DNA from: JASGDN01 sp049841275
GTDB lineage: Bacteria > Chloroflexota > Chloroflexia > Thermomicrobiales > UBA6265
NCBI GenBank assembly: GCA_049841275.1
Contig: JASGDN010000065.1
Span: 1-64,000 of the forward strand
DNA length: 64,000 nucleotides
Direction: 5' to 3'
Shown: positions 53,827 through 63,729 of the stretch, piece by piece
Position numbering within the stretch: position 1 is the first letter of the stretch
Layout of the letters: each line of letters opens with the position of its first letter
Position numbers and translations under genes: made by a program
Notes under the pieces: model-generated
Database searches by the model: none
What the model was told of the DNA's origin: nothing
Seen by the model: the letters and a program-made list of their open reading frames with translations, nothing else

Positions 53827-55501
53827 CGGCTGGCTGCTCCAGGCGGAACCAGTAGAAGCCGTGGGGACCGAGGGTGATGAAGTACGGCAACTCACCAATA
53901 AGCGGGAACGGCACCTCGCCGATCAGTTCGACCGGCCGATACCCGTCGAACTCCCTGAGGTCGATCTCCGCGTATTGCACGAATCGGCTGAGATTGACCA
54001 CGCAGAGGATCGTCTCGTTCTCGTACTGACGGAGGTAGACGAGGACCTTCAGGTTCTCCGGATGGAGGAACGAGATCGACCCACGACCGAATGCACGATA
54101 GCGGCGGCGAACGGCCAGCAACCGTTTCATCCAGTTCAAGAGCGAGGTCGGGACGCGATTCTGCGCCTCGACATTCACCGCCTGGTAGCCATAGACGGGA
54201 TCCATGATCACCGGGAAGTAGAGCTTGGCCCAGTCAGCCCGGCTGAATCCGGCGTTTCGGTCACCGCTCCACTGCATCGGCGTGCGGACACCGTTGCGAT
54301 CGCCGAGGTAGATGTTGTCCCCCATGCCGATCTCATCGCCGTAGTAGAGACACGGGGTACCCGGCATCGACATCAGGAGCGAGTTCATCATCTCGATCTG
54401 GCGACGCCCATTCTCGAGCAGCGGCGCGAGGCGGCGGCGGATGCCGACGTTGATCCGCATGCGCGGGTCCTTCGCATACTCGTAGTACATGTAGTCGCGC
54501 TCGGCGTCCGTCACCATCTCAAGCGTCAGCTCGTCGTGGTTGCGAAGGAAGATCGCCCACTGGTTGCCCTCGGCGATCTCCGGTGTGGACTCCATGATCT
54601 CCACGATCGGAGTCCGCAATTCGCGGCGCATCGCCATGAACATGCGCGGCATGAGCGGGAAGTGGAACGCCATGTGGAACTCCGGCGCCTCCTCGGTGCC
54701 GAAGTACTCCACCACGTCCGCTGGCCATTGATTGGCCTCGGCGAGCATGATGGCTCCCGGATATTCCGCCTCGATCATCCTCCGGGCGCGATGGAGGAAG
54801 GCATGCGTCTCCGGGAGGTTCTCGCAGTTCGTCCCCTCGCGCTCGTACAGGTAGGGCACGGCGTCGCACCGGAAGCCGTCGAGACCGATATTCATCCAGA
54901 AACGCATGACATCGAGCATTTCACGCTGGACGTCTTCATTGTCGTAGTTCAGGTCCGGCTGATGGCTGAAGAAGCGATGCCAGAAGTACTTGCCGGCAAC
55001 CTGGTCGTAGGTCCAGTTCGAAACCTCGGTGTCGGTGAAGATGATGCGGACGCCGGAGTATTTGGTCGGATCGTCGGTCCAGACGTAATAGTCGTGCTTC
55101 GGCGAATCCGGATTCGAGCGCGCCTCCTGGAACCAGGGGTGCTGGTCCGAGGAATGGTTCATCACCAGGTCCGCGATGACGCGTATGCCACGTGCATGCG
55201 CCGCCGCGATGAGTTCGGCGAAATCCTCCACCGTGCCGTAGTCCGGATGAATGGAGAGGAAATCCGAGATGTCGTAGCCATCATCGCGCCCCGGCGATGG
55301 GTACATCGGCATGATCCAGAGGCAATCGACGCCAAGATCCCGGATGTAGTCGAGTTTCTCGATCACCCCGCGGATATCCCCGAACCCATCGCCCGAACTA
55401 TCGTAGAAGGACTTCACCGGGATCTGATAGATCACCGCATCCTTGAACCACGACGCATCACCGCTGAGCATGTCCGGTGCCTCATCTTCCCAGGGCGGCA
55501 C
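53819..55501 (-). CDS. treS: Trehalose synthase (maltose alpha-D-glucosyltransferase)
   Basis: Interconverts trehalose and maltose. The 560-aa GH13 protein has FKDAVIYQIPVKSFYDSSGDGFGD, VIADLVMNHSSDQHPWF, the nucleophile segment GFRCDAVPYL, the acid/base AEANQWP, and the third acid in FLRNHDELTLEMV. The adjacent maltokinase and nearby GlgE define the TreS-Mak-GlgE route. The GTG at 55501 follows AAGGGGG; an ATG at 55471 is possible. Confidence 0.94.
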   Translation of the reverse strand: MPPWEDEAPDMLSGDASWFKDAVIYQIPVKSFYDSSGDGFGDIRGVIEKLDYIRDLGVDCLWIMPMYPSPGRDDGYDISDFLSIHPDYGTVEDFAELIAAAHARGIRVIADLVMNHSSDQHPWFQEARSNPDSPKHDYYVWTDDPTKYSGVRIIFTDTEVSNWTYDQVAGKYFWHRFFSHQPDLNYDNEDVQREMLDVMRFWMNIGLDGFRCDAVPYLYEREGTNCENLPETHAFLHRARRMIEAEYPGAIMLAEANQWPADVVEYFGTEEAPEFHMAFHFPLMPRMFMAMRRELRTPIVEIMESTPEIAEGNQWAIFLRNHDELTLEMVTDAERDYMYYEYAKDPRMRINVGIRRRLAPLLENGRRQIEMMNSLLMSMPGTPCLYYGDEIGMGDNIYLGDRNGVRTPMQWSGDRNAGFSRADWAKLYFPVIMDPVYGYQAVNVEAQNRVPTSLLNWMKRLLAVRRRYRAFGRGSISFLHPENLKVLVYLRQYENETILCVVNLSRFVQYAEIDLREFDGYRPVELIGEVPFPLIGELPYFITLGPHGFYWFRLEQPAGE

Positions 55502-55848
55502 TCACCGCCCCCTTGCGTCCCGGGACCACGTCGATCCCTCACGATCGCCAATCCATGCGCGCCGCACGATCTCTGCGCCTATTTTGCCCGAAAGCGGTCT
55601 CCACTCCCACTTTCCGGACGTCCAATTCTGCATACAGCAGCGCCACGAAGGTGGAACGCGGGATTCATGCAATCTACGGGTGACCTCGTGTCCTTCCGGA
55701 TCGGGCATGCCACCTGCGTAGAGACGGGATGGAGTCCAGACAACCGCGTCAGCCACCATGCAACAACGTTCAGCCCGGCCGCTGAACGTGCGTGATCGCC
55801 CCCACGAAGGATGTCCGCCCGTTCCTAGCAACCGCATCGAATCCGGCC
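55502..55848. other. Intergenic region between treS and glgE
   Basis: 347 bp without a convincing gene. It has a small 8-bp stem (55767-55774 with 55781-55788) downstream of glgE, with no U-tract, and a GTGATCGCCCCCAC stretch near 55792 loosely like the GTAGGGGCG repeats. A treS promoter probably lies here but is not recognised. Confidence 0.4.
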
Positions 55849-57846
55849 CTAATAGCACGGCTCCGCATAGTCCTGATGCACCCACGAGCGCAGGCTGAAG
55901 ATATGGACCGGCATCACCTGCGGGTCGAGCCGCACCCATTGACGCCGGCCAGTCCAGAGGTACGTATCCCCGGAGAGCAGCTCCCGGGCATGCACCTGCT
56001 CGTCGCCACTCGCGAAGAGATGCCCGGGCAGGTCGATCATCGACTCGTGCGTCTGGAACGGATCGAGATTCGCGACAACCAGGATCGTGTCGGCCCCGTC
56101 GGCGGTCGCCTTGCCATAGCAGATGATGTTGTCGTCATCGGCCTGGTAGAAGCGCAGATTGTCGTACTCCTGGAGGGCGGGATGCTGGCGCCGGATCTCG
56201 TTCACGCGGGAGATGATCGGCACGATGTTCCCTGGCCGGTCCCAGTCCCAGACCTTGAACTCGTATTTCTCCGAGTTCAGGTACTCCTCCTTGCCCACAA
56301 CCGGCGTGTTCTCGCACAGCTCGAAGCCCGAGTAGATGCCATAGACCGACGACATGGTCGAGGCCAGCACGAATCGCGAGATGAATGCCGGGCGCCCGCC
56401 TTCCTGCAGGATGTACGGCAGGATGTCGTGCGTGTTCGTGAAGAAGTTTCCCCTGAAGAACTCCTTCATCTCCGTCTGGGTCAGCTCGGTCCCGTATTCG
56501 ATGAGCTCCTGCTTGAAGTTCCGCCAGGTGAAGTAGGTATAGCTCTGGGCGAATCCTGCCTTCGCCAGCGCCTTCATCACCTTGGGTCGGGTGAACGCCT
56601 CGGAAAGGAAGATGACATCCGGATGGTCCCGGTGAACCTCGGCGATCAGCCATTCCCAGAAAACGGTGGGCTTCGTGTGCGGGTTGTCCACCCGGAACGT
56701 GCGCACCCCGAGATTCACCCAGTGAAGGATGACCCGCAGGACCTCGTCCCAGAGCTCCTTCCAGTTCTCACTGCCAAAGTTGAGCGGATAAATGTCCTCG
56801 TACTTCTTCGGCGGGTTTTCCGCATACTTGATCGTGCCGTCCGGACGAATGAAGAACCACTCGGGGTGCTCCTTCGCCCACGGGTGATCCGGCGACGCCT
56901 GCAATGCGACATCGAGCGCAATCTCGATCCCGTGGTTGACTGCCTCCTCGATCAACGCCCGGAAATCGTCCTCCGTGCCGAGTGACGGTTCTATCGCATC
57001 GTGACCGCCGTCCGGGCTGCCGATCGCATAGGGAACACCAGGATCTCCCGGCTCTGGATTCAGCGTGTTGTTCTTGCCCTTCCGGTTCGTCGAACCGATC
57101 GGATGAATCGGTGTGAAATAGAGGACATCGAACCCCATCCCCTGCAGCCGCGGCAGGTGGTCGATCACATCGCGGAATGTTCCGCTCTGTCCCTCGACGG
57201 TGCCGGCCGAACGCGGAAACATCGAGTACCAGGCCGCGAACCGCGCCCTGACCCGATCGACATAGACCGGCAACGGCTTCGGAAGCGTCGCGAATCCGGC
57301 TCGGCTGCGATGCGCCAGCACGGACGCCACGACCTGCGACTGCAACAGCGCGCCGACCGAGGACGCCTGATCGACGGACGAAAGCGATTCGCCAATGGCA
57401 TCGCGGAGAACGGAGGCGTCCTCCTTCGGGGCACGCCCGACGATCTCCTGCAGGATCGTCCGCCCTTCGATCAGTTCGCTGGAGACGTCGATCCCGGCAG
57501 CAAGCTTCTTCTGGATCTCATCGGACCAGGTGCCGTAGACATCCGGGAAGGCAACGATCGTATACTCCCAGAGGGCATTGCGATCCACGGTGAACGAACC
57601 GCCCCAGCGGTCGTTGTCCACGAACGCCATGTCGGCCTCTTGCCAATCCGGTTCGCCCTGCACGCGATACTGGACGACCGCTGCGATCTTCTCATGCCCG
57701 TCGCGGAAGATATCCGCTTCCACCGTGACGATGTCGCCCACTTCCCGCTTGACGGCATAGCGTCCACAATCGACCTGTGGAGTTACGGATTCGATCAGGA
57801 TCGCGCTGGGCACTGCACCGCTATCCGATGTTGCCGGGACGACCAT
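55849..57846 (-). CDS. glgE: Alpha-1,4-glucan:maltose-1-phosphate maltosyltransferase
   Basis: Extends alpha-glucan with maltosyl units from maltose-1-phosphate. The 665-aa GH13_3 protein has an N-terminal beta domain (VTVEADIFRDGHEKIAAVVQYR), YFTPIHPIGSTNRKGKNN, the nucleophile segment TFRVDNPHTKP, the acid/base LSEAFTRPKVM, and the C-terminal beta domain. Length and motifs match GlgE. AAGGAGA lies just before the ATG at 57846. Branching enzyme glgB is not in the window. Confidence 0.94.
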   Translation of the reverse strand: MVVPATSDSGAVPSAILIESVTPQVDCGRYAVKREVGDIVTVEADIFRDGHEKIAAVVQYRVQGEPDWQEADMAFVDNDRWGGSFTVDRNALWEYTIVAFPDVYGTWSDEIQKKLAAGIDVSSELIEGRTILQEIVGRAPKEDASVLRDAIGESLSSVDQASSVGALLQSQVVASVLAHRSRAGFATLPKPLPVYVDRVRARFAAWYSMFPRSAGTVEGQSGTFRDVIDHLPRLQGMGFDVLYFTPIHPIGSTNRKGKNNTLNPEPGDPGVPYAIGSPDGGHDAIEPSLGTEDDFRALIEEAVNHGIEIALDVALQASPDHPWAKEHPEWFFIRPDGTIKYAENPPKKYEDIYPLNFGSENWKELWDEVLRVILHWVNLGVRTFRVDNPHTKPTVFWEWLIAEVHRDHPDVIFLSEAFTRPKVMKALAKAGFAQSYTYFTWRNFKQELIEYGTELTQTEMKEFFRGNFFTNTHDILPYILQEGGRPAFISRFVLASTMSSVYGIYSGFELCENTPVVGKEEYLNSEKYEFKVWDWDRPGNIVPIISRVNEIRRQHPALQEYDNLRFYQADDDNIICYGKATADGADTILVVANLDPFQTHESMIDLPGHLFASGDEQVHARELLSGDTYLWTGRRQWVRLDPQVMPVHIFSLRSWVHQDYAEPCY

Positions 57847-58026
57847 ATCTTCTCCTTGGATGAATGCGGCGTGATGCAGGCAAACCGGCTACCCGAGGAC
57901 AGGCCCGCGCCCGCTTGCCGGTGACTTCGCACGACCCATGCGACGGCTCGGCACTCCTCGGCAAATGCTACGCGGTGCCCACATCTCGACGCTACACGAC
58001 GTGCTACCCAGCTCTGTCAGGAAACC

Positions 58027-58599
58027 ATGAATCCTTCTATCCCAACCCTCCGCACGGTGGCCATCCGCCTCGCCCTTCTGCTGATCCTGGTCGCGGGCGG
58101 CGGCGCGGTCCTTGCGCTGTTCTCCGACGGCGGCTCCATGCCCGCACCGCCGCCCGTGACCCAAAACCTCTCCGCTGCCGAGCAAACGTATGTTGATACG
58201 ATCGGCGTCCGTGTTCTGGAGATGAACGAGGAACTCCAGGCAATCTCCGGACTCGTCTCGACACATAGCCGGAACGTGCTCGAACTCAACCGGCGGGGAT
58301 CTCGCGTAGAGGCGCTCGCCGCGGAGATGGAGACATTCCGCCAGGCGCAGCCGGTCCCTCCCCGGTTCACCGCGCTCGATGTGACAGTGCAAACTGCGAC
58401 GGCCGATGCCCTGAATGCAATCGGCCAGGCACGCGATGCACTCCGCCGGTTCGATTTCTCGGGCATCGCCGATCTGATACCCTCTTTCGATCAGGCTGCG
58501 GTCTCGATGGACGAGGCTGCCAACGAACTCACGGCGGTCATCGGACCAGCAACGCCCGCAGCCGCCGACGAGCACTCCCACAGGAGCATCATTGCATGA
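58027..58599 (+). CDS. Small membrane-anchored or exported helical protein
   Basis: A 190-aa protein with one hydrophobic N-terminal helix (IRLALLLILVAGGGAVLALF) and a helical, Gln/Asp/Ala-rich rest (EQTYVDTIGVRVLEMNEELQAI). No lipobox Cys. It is divergent from glgE across a 180-bp shared promoter region, with ATGA overlap into the next gene. I do not recognise it. Confidence 0.55.
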   Translation: MNPSIPTLRTVAIRLALLLILVAGGGAVLALFSDGGSMPAPPPVTQNLSAAEQTYVDTIGVRVLEMNEELQAISGLVSTHSRNVLELNRRGSRVEALAAEMETFRQAQPVPPRFTALDVTVQTATADALNAIGQARDALRRFDFSGIADLIPSFDQAAVSMDEAANELTAVIGPATPAAADEHSHRSIIA

Positions 58600-58805
58600 A
58601 GTACGAAGTGCGCTACCTTGCCAACGGCGAAGAGCAGACCGCGATCGTCGACGCCGAGACGGCTGCTGCCGCGGCGCAGTCTGCCCAGAACGAGCTGCTG
58701 GCCGAACCGGGCGATGAGCAATTCGAACTGATCCAGGTCCAGCTGATCGACGAGGTAGACGAATACACGACGCCCGCGAACGACGACGACTTCGATCCCC
58801 AATAG
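58596..58805 (+). CDS. Tiny acidic protein
   Basis: A 69-aa protein (MKYEVRYLANGEEQTAIVDAETAAAAAQSAQNEL), very acidic, with a C-terminal NDDDFDPQ tail. The strand-turn-strand start followed by an Ala-rich helix suggests a small alpha/beta fold. The ATG overlaps the previous stop (ATGA), which supports it as a real coupled gene. Function unknown. Confidence 0.6.
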   Translation: MKYEVRYLANGEEQTAIVDAETAAAAAQSAQNELLAEPGDEQFELIQVQLIDEVDEYTTPANDDDFDPQ

Positions 58806-58835
58806 GTCATCGCCACGAATCGACAGGCTTTCAGG

Positions 58836-58867
58836 ACCAGGCAACGCACAGCCGCTGTCTGGTTTTT
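58836..58867 (+). terminator. Possible weak terminator before glgX
   Basis: ACCAG/CTGGT closing arms with an inner ACAGC/GCTGT pair, followed by TTTTT. The stem is bulged, so termination may be partial. Confidence 0.35.
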
Positions 58868-58892
58868 CACGCATGTGAGGTGGCATACCCCT

Positions 58893-61055
58893 ATGTCTCG
58901 GCCCGACGAAACCGCACGCATCCGTCCGGGTCGCCCCTATCCCCTTGGATCATCGTGGGACGGGGCGGGCACCAATTTCGCCATCTACTCGGAACGGGCT
59001 GAGGCGATCGAAATCTGCCTCTATGAAGACGGAGAGGACACGCCATCCCGGACGTTTCGGCTTCCAGAAAGCACGACCCGTGTCTGGCATGGATACGTCG
59101 AGGGCGTCGGTCCCGGCACGTTCTATGGAATCCGGGCCTATGGGCCGTTCGCGCCGGAGCATGGACTGCGCTTCAACGCGGCAAAGGTGCTGCTCGACCC
59201 CTACGCCAAGGCGATCCACGGCTCGGTCACCTGGGACTCATCCGTCTATTCCTACAGTTTCGAGGATCCGGAGGACGATCTCTCGCTCGATGAGATGCCC
59301 AGCGATGCCGCAGTGCCGAAGGCGATTGTCGTCGACCCCACATTCGACTGGGGAGACGACACCCTGCTCGACCGGCCGTGGGAGGAAACGATCATCTACG
59401 AGGTCCACGTCAAGGGGTTCACACAGCAGCATCCCGACATTCCGGAGCACCTGCGTGGCACCTACAGCGGCCTCGCGCATCCAGCGGCCATCGACTATCT
59501 GAAGCGCCTCGGCGTCACGGCGGTCGAGCTGTTGCCCATCCATGCCTTCGTGGACGATCAATTCCTCGTCTCCAAGGGGCTGCGAAACTACTGGGGCTAC
59601 AGCACGCTCGGCTTCTTCGCCCCGGAAGGCCGGTATGCCGCCGATGCTGCCGCAGGCGCGCAGGTGAACGAATTCCGGGCGATGGTGAAGGCGCTCCATG
59701 CGGCCGGCATCGAAGTGATCCTCGATGTCGTCTTCAATCACTCCTGCGAGGGAAACCATCTCGGCCCGACCCTCTCACTCCGCGGACTGGACAACACGAC
59801 CTACTATCGTCTGCTGCCGGACAAGCCCCGGTACTACATGGACCTCACCGGCACCGGCAACACCCTCAACCTCGCCCATCCGCAGGTTCTGAAACTGGTC
59901 ACGGACAGCCTCCGCTACTGGGTCGAGGAGATGCACGTCGACGGCTTCCGCTTCGATCTCGCCGCGACCCTCGGCCGGGAACACGTCTCGTTCGACACGC
60001 ACGGCGGCTTCTTCGACGCGATCCACCAGGACCCGGTGCTCTCCCGCGTGAAGCTGATCGCGGAGCCATGGGACATCGGCGAGGGTGGCTATCAGGTGGG
60101 GAATTTCCCGCTCATCTGGTCCGAGTGGAACGACCGGTTCCGGGATGGCGTGCGTACCCTCTGGCAGACGAACGATGCTGGTCTCGCGGATGTCGGCTAC
60201 CGCCTCTCGGGCTCCTCCGATCTCTACCAGGCGAGCGGACGGCGTCCGCGCACGAGCATCAACCTGATCACGACACACGATGGCTTCACCCTTGCCGATC
60301 TTGTGAGCTATGCGAGCAAGCACAACGAGGCTAACGGTGAGGACAGCCAGGACGGGACCGACCACAACATCTCGGCAAACTACGGCGTCGAGGGACCTAC
60401 AGACGATCCGGAGATCCTCGACCTCCGCGACCGCCAACGCCGGAACCTGATGGCGTTCCTGCTTTTCTCACAGGGTGTCCCCATGCTGTGTGGCGGCGAC
60501 GAGATCGGCCGCACGCAGCAGGGCAACAACAACGCCTACTGCCAGGACGACGAAATCAGCTGGTTCTCCTGGAAACCCAGCGAGCGGGATCAGGCATTCT
60601 TCGACTTCGTGGCGCATGCGGTGGAGACCCGCCGCACGTTCCCGATCCTGCGGCTGCGCCAGTACCTGCGCGGACAACCGACCGAACCGGGGGAAATCAA
60701 GGACCTGACATGGTTCCGGCCGGACGGTGGGGAAATGGTCGACGGGGACTGGTTCGACCCGTCGTTCCGCGCAATGGCGCTTCGCATCGCGGGCGACACG
60801 CTCCAGGAACTCTCCGACGATGGAACCCCGCTCTCCAGCCCGACCATGCTGATGCTCTTCAACGCCGCCGAGACAGATATCCCGTTCAGGTTTCCGGAGG
60901 TAGACCGCGACGAAGCGGTGCGAAGCTGGCGCGTGCTCGTGGATACGAACGACATGCGCGGCCAGTCCGAGGCCATTCATGCCGAACACGCCGAGCTGGT
61001 GGTCCCCTCGCGGACCGTGATGCTATGCGAGGGTATCGAGACGACGACCGGCTGA
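58893..61055 (+). CDS. glgX: Glycogen debranching enzyme (GlgX/TreX type)
   Basis: Hydrolyses alpha-1,6 branches of glycogen-like glucan. The 720-aa GH13_11 protein has the CBM48 N-terminal domain (GRPYPLGSSWDGAGTNFAIYSE), YWGYSTLGFFAPEGRYA, the catalytic FRFDLAATLG (nucleophile), LIAEPWDIGEGGYQVG (acid/base) and TTHDGFTLADLVSY (third acid). The C-terminus holds the domain with DEIGRTQQGNNNAYCQDDE. The ATG at 58893 has GAGGTGG upstream; a GTG at 58875 is also in frame. Confidence 0.95.
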   Translation: MSRPDETARIRPGRPYPLGSSWDGAGTNFAIYSERAEAIEICLYEDGEDTPSRTFRLPESTTRVWHGYVEGVGPGTFYGIRAYGPFAPEHGLRFNAAKVLLDPYAKAIHGSVTWDSSVYSYSFEDPEDDLSLDEMPSDAAVPKAIVVDPTFDWGDDTLLDRPWEETIIYEVHVKGFTQQHPDIPEHLRGTYSGLAHPAAIDYLKRLGVTAVELLPIHAFVDDQFLVSKGLRNYWGYSTLGFFAPEGRYAADAAAGAQVNEFRAMVKALHAAGIEVILDVVFNHSCEGNHLGPTLSLRGLDNTTYYRLLPDKPRYYMDLTGTGNTLNLAHPQVLKLVTDSLRYWVEEMHVDGFRFDLAATLGREHVSFDTHGGFFDAIHQDPVLSRVKLIAEPWDIGEGGYQVGNFPLIWSEWNDRFRDGVRTLWQTNDAGLADVGYRLSGSSDLYQASGRRPRTSINLITTHDGFTLADLVSYASKHNEANGEDSQDGTDHNISANYGVEGPTDDPEILDLRDRQRRNLMAFLLFSQGVPMLCGGDEIGRTQQGNNNAYCQDDEISWFSWKPSERDQAFFDFVAHAVETRRTFPILRLRQYLRGQPTEPGEIKDLTWFRPDGGEMVDGDWFDPSFRAMALRIAGDTLQELSDDGTPLSSPTMLMLFNAAETDIPFRFPEVDRDEAVRSWRVLVDTNDMRGQSEAIHAEHAELVVPSRTVMLCEGIETTTG

Positions 61056-61086
61056 GCGCCGCCAGGGGACACCGGGATCGTGGGAG

Positions 61087-61130
61087 GCAGACGAAGAGGC
61101 CGGTCCGATCGGACCGGCCCCTTCGTCTGC
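61087..61130 (+). terminator. Hairpin at the glgX/MarR convergent junction
   Basis: Twenty-base arms (61087-61106 and 61111-61130, one mismatch) around GATC, between convergent stops. No U-tract. Confidence 0.6.
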
Positions 61131-61153
61131 GGAGGTGGTTTGCGAAACAGGAA

Positions 61154-61672
61154 TCAGGTTGTCGGCACCACAATGCTGCCGTCGGTCGGGATGAGGGAGA
61201 GCAGTTGACGCAGGCGCTCCGCCTGGAGCGGAGACATCTCGCCAAGCAGGGTCGAGAGGCGACGCTTGTACGCCTCGCCCAGCTCATCCAGCAGGTCGAT
61301 CCCCGCGGGTGTCAGGCGGGCCAGCACCATGCGGCGATCGTCCGGATGTGCCTCGCGCACCGCCCACCCCTGGCGGGCAAGGATGTCCACGTAGAGCGTT
61401 GCCGTACGCCGCGCTACCGCCAGCTTGCGAGCGAGCTCGGACGGGGCGATCCCCCGATCGCCGACTTCCGCCAGCTCCACCAGCGCACCGAAGGCGCCAG
61501 CGGTCAGGTCCAGGTCCGAAAGCGCATCGGAGGCTGCCCGATCGAGCGCGCCGGCAGTGCGAAGCAATTGCATGAATGCGCCGAAGCGGATCGACTCCTC
61601 CGTCTCGCGAGCCGGAACCGCCGCGGGCGTTTCAGCCAATAGCCATCCGGGATGGACTGCGCTCTTGCTCAT
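61154..61672 (-). CDS. MarR-family transcriptional regulator
   Basis: A 172-aa winged-helix protein. Helices and the wing are visible in FGAFMQLLRTAGALDRAASDAL, LTAGAFGALVELAEVGDRGIAPSELARKLAVARRTATLYVDILARQGWAVREAHPDDRRMVLARLT. The DDRR wing with preceding recognition helix is diagnostic. The ligand and targets are unknown; no divergent transporter is adjacent. The ATG at 61672 is the likely start. Confidence 0.88.
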   Translation of the reverse strand: MSKSAVHPGWLLAETPAAVPARETEESIRFGAFMQLLRTAGALDRAASDALSDLDLTAGAFGALVELAEVGDRGIAPSELARKLAVARRTATLYVDILARQGWAVREAHPDDRRMVLARLTPAGIDLLDELGEAYKRRLSTLLGEMSPLQAERLRQLLSLIPTDGSIVVPTT

Positions 61673-61943
61673 GAAGGTGTCACCATTCGCTGGAAAAGTC
61701 GGGCGGTAGCGCACGATGAACGCTTGCCGGTCCCGGCCTCTGCAGGGCCTTTCTGACCGCACGATGTGGTCTACTGATCGGTAGTGAGATCGGCGAACGC
61801 CGTCGCCCGCCTGAGGACGCAGACCATATCGCCATCACCCAGAGTGTATCGCGCGGGCACGGGCCGTGTGAGCCGGGGATGATGCGTACTCCAGGCAGGT
61901 TTCTGTCGGGATTTTCCTTACACGAGCCTGTCCAACGGAGACA

Positions 61944-62630
61944 TCAGGCATCCGGATCTGCCCCAAGCAGGCCCGCCCGCAAGGCATACCGTACCAGCTC
62001 CGCCCGGTTCGTCAGCCCCAGCTTCTGCATTGCACGATGCCGGTAGGTCTCCACCGTCTTCGGGGAAAGCGACAGCACATCAGCTGCCTGCTGGGCGGTG
62101 TTTCCCTCAGCGGTAAGCTTCACGACCTCCCGCTCCCGCTCCGAGAGGACCTCGTGCAAGTCCAGTTCATCGCCGCTGCTCACGCGCCCGAGGTAGCCCC
62201 GCAACAGGGTCTTCGTGGCGGCCGGATCGAGGAAGACCTCGCCACGGCCAACCGTGCGAATAGCGTCCAGCAGATCCGTATGCGCGCTGGCCTTCCGCAC
62301 ATATCCCGAGCCCCCCGCTTCCAGCACCGGCAACAGATAGCGCTCTTCCGCGTGGACGGTGAGGACCAGCACGCGCGTGGGAACACCGAGCGCGTTGATC
62401 TCCCGAATCGTTTCCAGACCGCCGCCCGGCATCGAGAGATCCGCAATGACCACGTCCGGAACCAGCCGCCTGGTTTCCGCAATCGCCGTGGGACCATCCG
62501 CAGCCTCCCCGACCACGGCCATGTCTGGCTGGGATTCGAGCAGGGCGCGCAGCCCCGCCCGGACGATGCCGTGATCGTCGGCAAGGAGGATGGAAATGCG
62601 GTGCGGAGGCGCTGCGGTGTTGTCGGTCAT
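61944..62630 (-). CDS. NarL/FixJ-type response regulator
   Basis: A 228-aa two-domain protein. The receiver has ILLADDHGIVRAGLRALLE, the phospho-Asp64 in VVIADLSMPGGG, and the conserved Thr and Lys (VLTVHAEER, GYVRKAS). The C-terminal LuxR helix-turn-helix is LSEREREVVKLTAEGNTAQQAADVLSLSPKTVETYR. The ATG overlaps the kinase stop (ATGA), so the pair is coupled. Confidence 0.93.
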   Translation of the reverse strand: MTDNTAAPPHRISILLADDHGIVRAGLRALLESQPDMAVVGEAADGPTAIAETRRLVPDVVIADLSMPGGGLETIREINALGVPTRVLVLTVHAEERYLLPVLEAGGSGYVRKASAHTDLLDAIRTVGRGEVFLDPAATKTLLRGYLGRVSSGDELDLHEVLSEREREVVKLTAEGNTAQQAADVLSLSPKTVETYRHRAMQKLGLTNRAELVRYALRAGLLGADPDA

Positions 62631-63724
62631 GGAAGCTGTCCTTTCGAGAGACGATCGGGAGCAAGCGGGATCGTGGCGCGCACCAGGGTACCGCCATCTT
62701 CTCCGATGCGTGAGATACCGAGCGAGCCGCCAACAAGCATGACACGCTCCTCCATGCCGAAGAGTCCCAGGCCAAGCCCGCGGCGCTCGTCGATACTGCT
62801 GAGATCCTTGGCGAAACCGATGCCGTCGTCGAGCACGTCGAGCACAACAGTCCCGTCGGCCCGTTCGATCGTGACCGAGACATGCCGGGCCCGGGCATGC
62901 TTGGCGGCATTCGTCAATGCTTCCTGCGCCACGCGGTAGAGTACGAGTTCGACGGCAGGATCGAGCCGCTCGCGCAGGCCGAGGGTTCGGAAGGCAACGG
63001 GTGTGCCCATCTGTTCGGAGTATCGCTGCGTAAGGCCTTCCAGCGCCTCCCGAAGCCCGAGGTCATCGAGGGCGGGAGGCCGGAGCTCCAGCGCCAGCCG
63101 CCGCACCGCCTCGATCGCCTCGACCGTCATCGCCTCGAGCTGGTCGACCTGCGCACCCAGGGTTCCGTCCGGAGCCGACTTCATCGCCGCGATGCGCAGG
63201 AGCTGGGCAAAGAGCATCTGAGCGGTATCGTCATGCAATTCGCGGGCGATGCGTTTCCGTTCGTCTTCCTGCGCACCGATCACCTGCACGGCCAGGCGAC
63301 GAAGCTGCTCCTGGTCCTGCTGGAGCCGCCCGAGGGTATCGTTGAACGTTTCCGCGAGCCGGGCAAGCTGGGGATCGCCAAACGTGATCGGCTCCGCCCG
63401 CGCGGAGAGATCGCCCCGGCGCACGGCCTCGGCCACGCGCTCCAGCGAATCGATCGGCTGGAACGCCGCCCGGAGCACGATGACGTTCACGATCGCGCTC
63501 AGGACGAATCCGGCGGCCACGAAGACGAGGATCAGCCAGGGATTCGGCGAGTGGTTGGGACTCGTCACCATGCGCGCCGTAACCCAGGTGCCCGTAACCG
63601 CCCCGACCAGGACGATGCCCATGTTGGCCACCAGCACCTTGTAGAAGATGGGAACGGAGAGGACGCGCCCGGACAACGTCTGTTGCGTCGAAGTGCTCTG
63701 ATCCGGATTTCGGGTTCGATCCAT
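62627..63724 (-). CDS. Sensor histidine kinase (HisKA_3 type)
   Basis: A 365-aa NarX/LiaS-like sensor. Two membrane helices (about residues 26-50 and 62-87) flank a very short external loop (TSPNHSPN). A HAMP domain follows (FQPIDSLERVAEAVRRGDL), then ERKRIARELHDDTAQML with phospho-His164. The ATPase domain ends with DDGIGFAKDL and GLGLGLFGMEERVMLVGG. The tiny loop suggests it senses a membrane-linked signal. The signal is unknown. Confidence 0.92.
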   Translation of the reverse strand: MDRTRNPDQSTSTQQTLSGRVLSVPIFYKVLVANMGIVLVGAVTGTWVTARMVTSPNHSPNPWLILVFVAAGFVLSAIVNVIVLRAAFQPIDSLERVAEAVRRGDLSARAEPITFGDPQLARLAETFNDTLGRLQQDQEQLRRLAVQVIGAQEDERKRIARELHDDTAQMLFAQLLRIAAMKSAPDGTLGAQVDQLEAMTVEAIEAVRRLALELRPPALDDLGLREALEGLTQRYSEQMGTPVAFRTLGLRERLDPAVELVLYRVAQEALTNAAKHARARHVSVTIERADGTVVLDVLDDGIGFAKDLSSIDERRGLGLGLFGMEERVMLVGGSLGISRIGEDGGTLVRATIPLAPDRLSKGQLP

Positions 63725-63729
63725 GGCTT

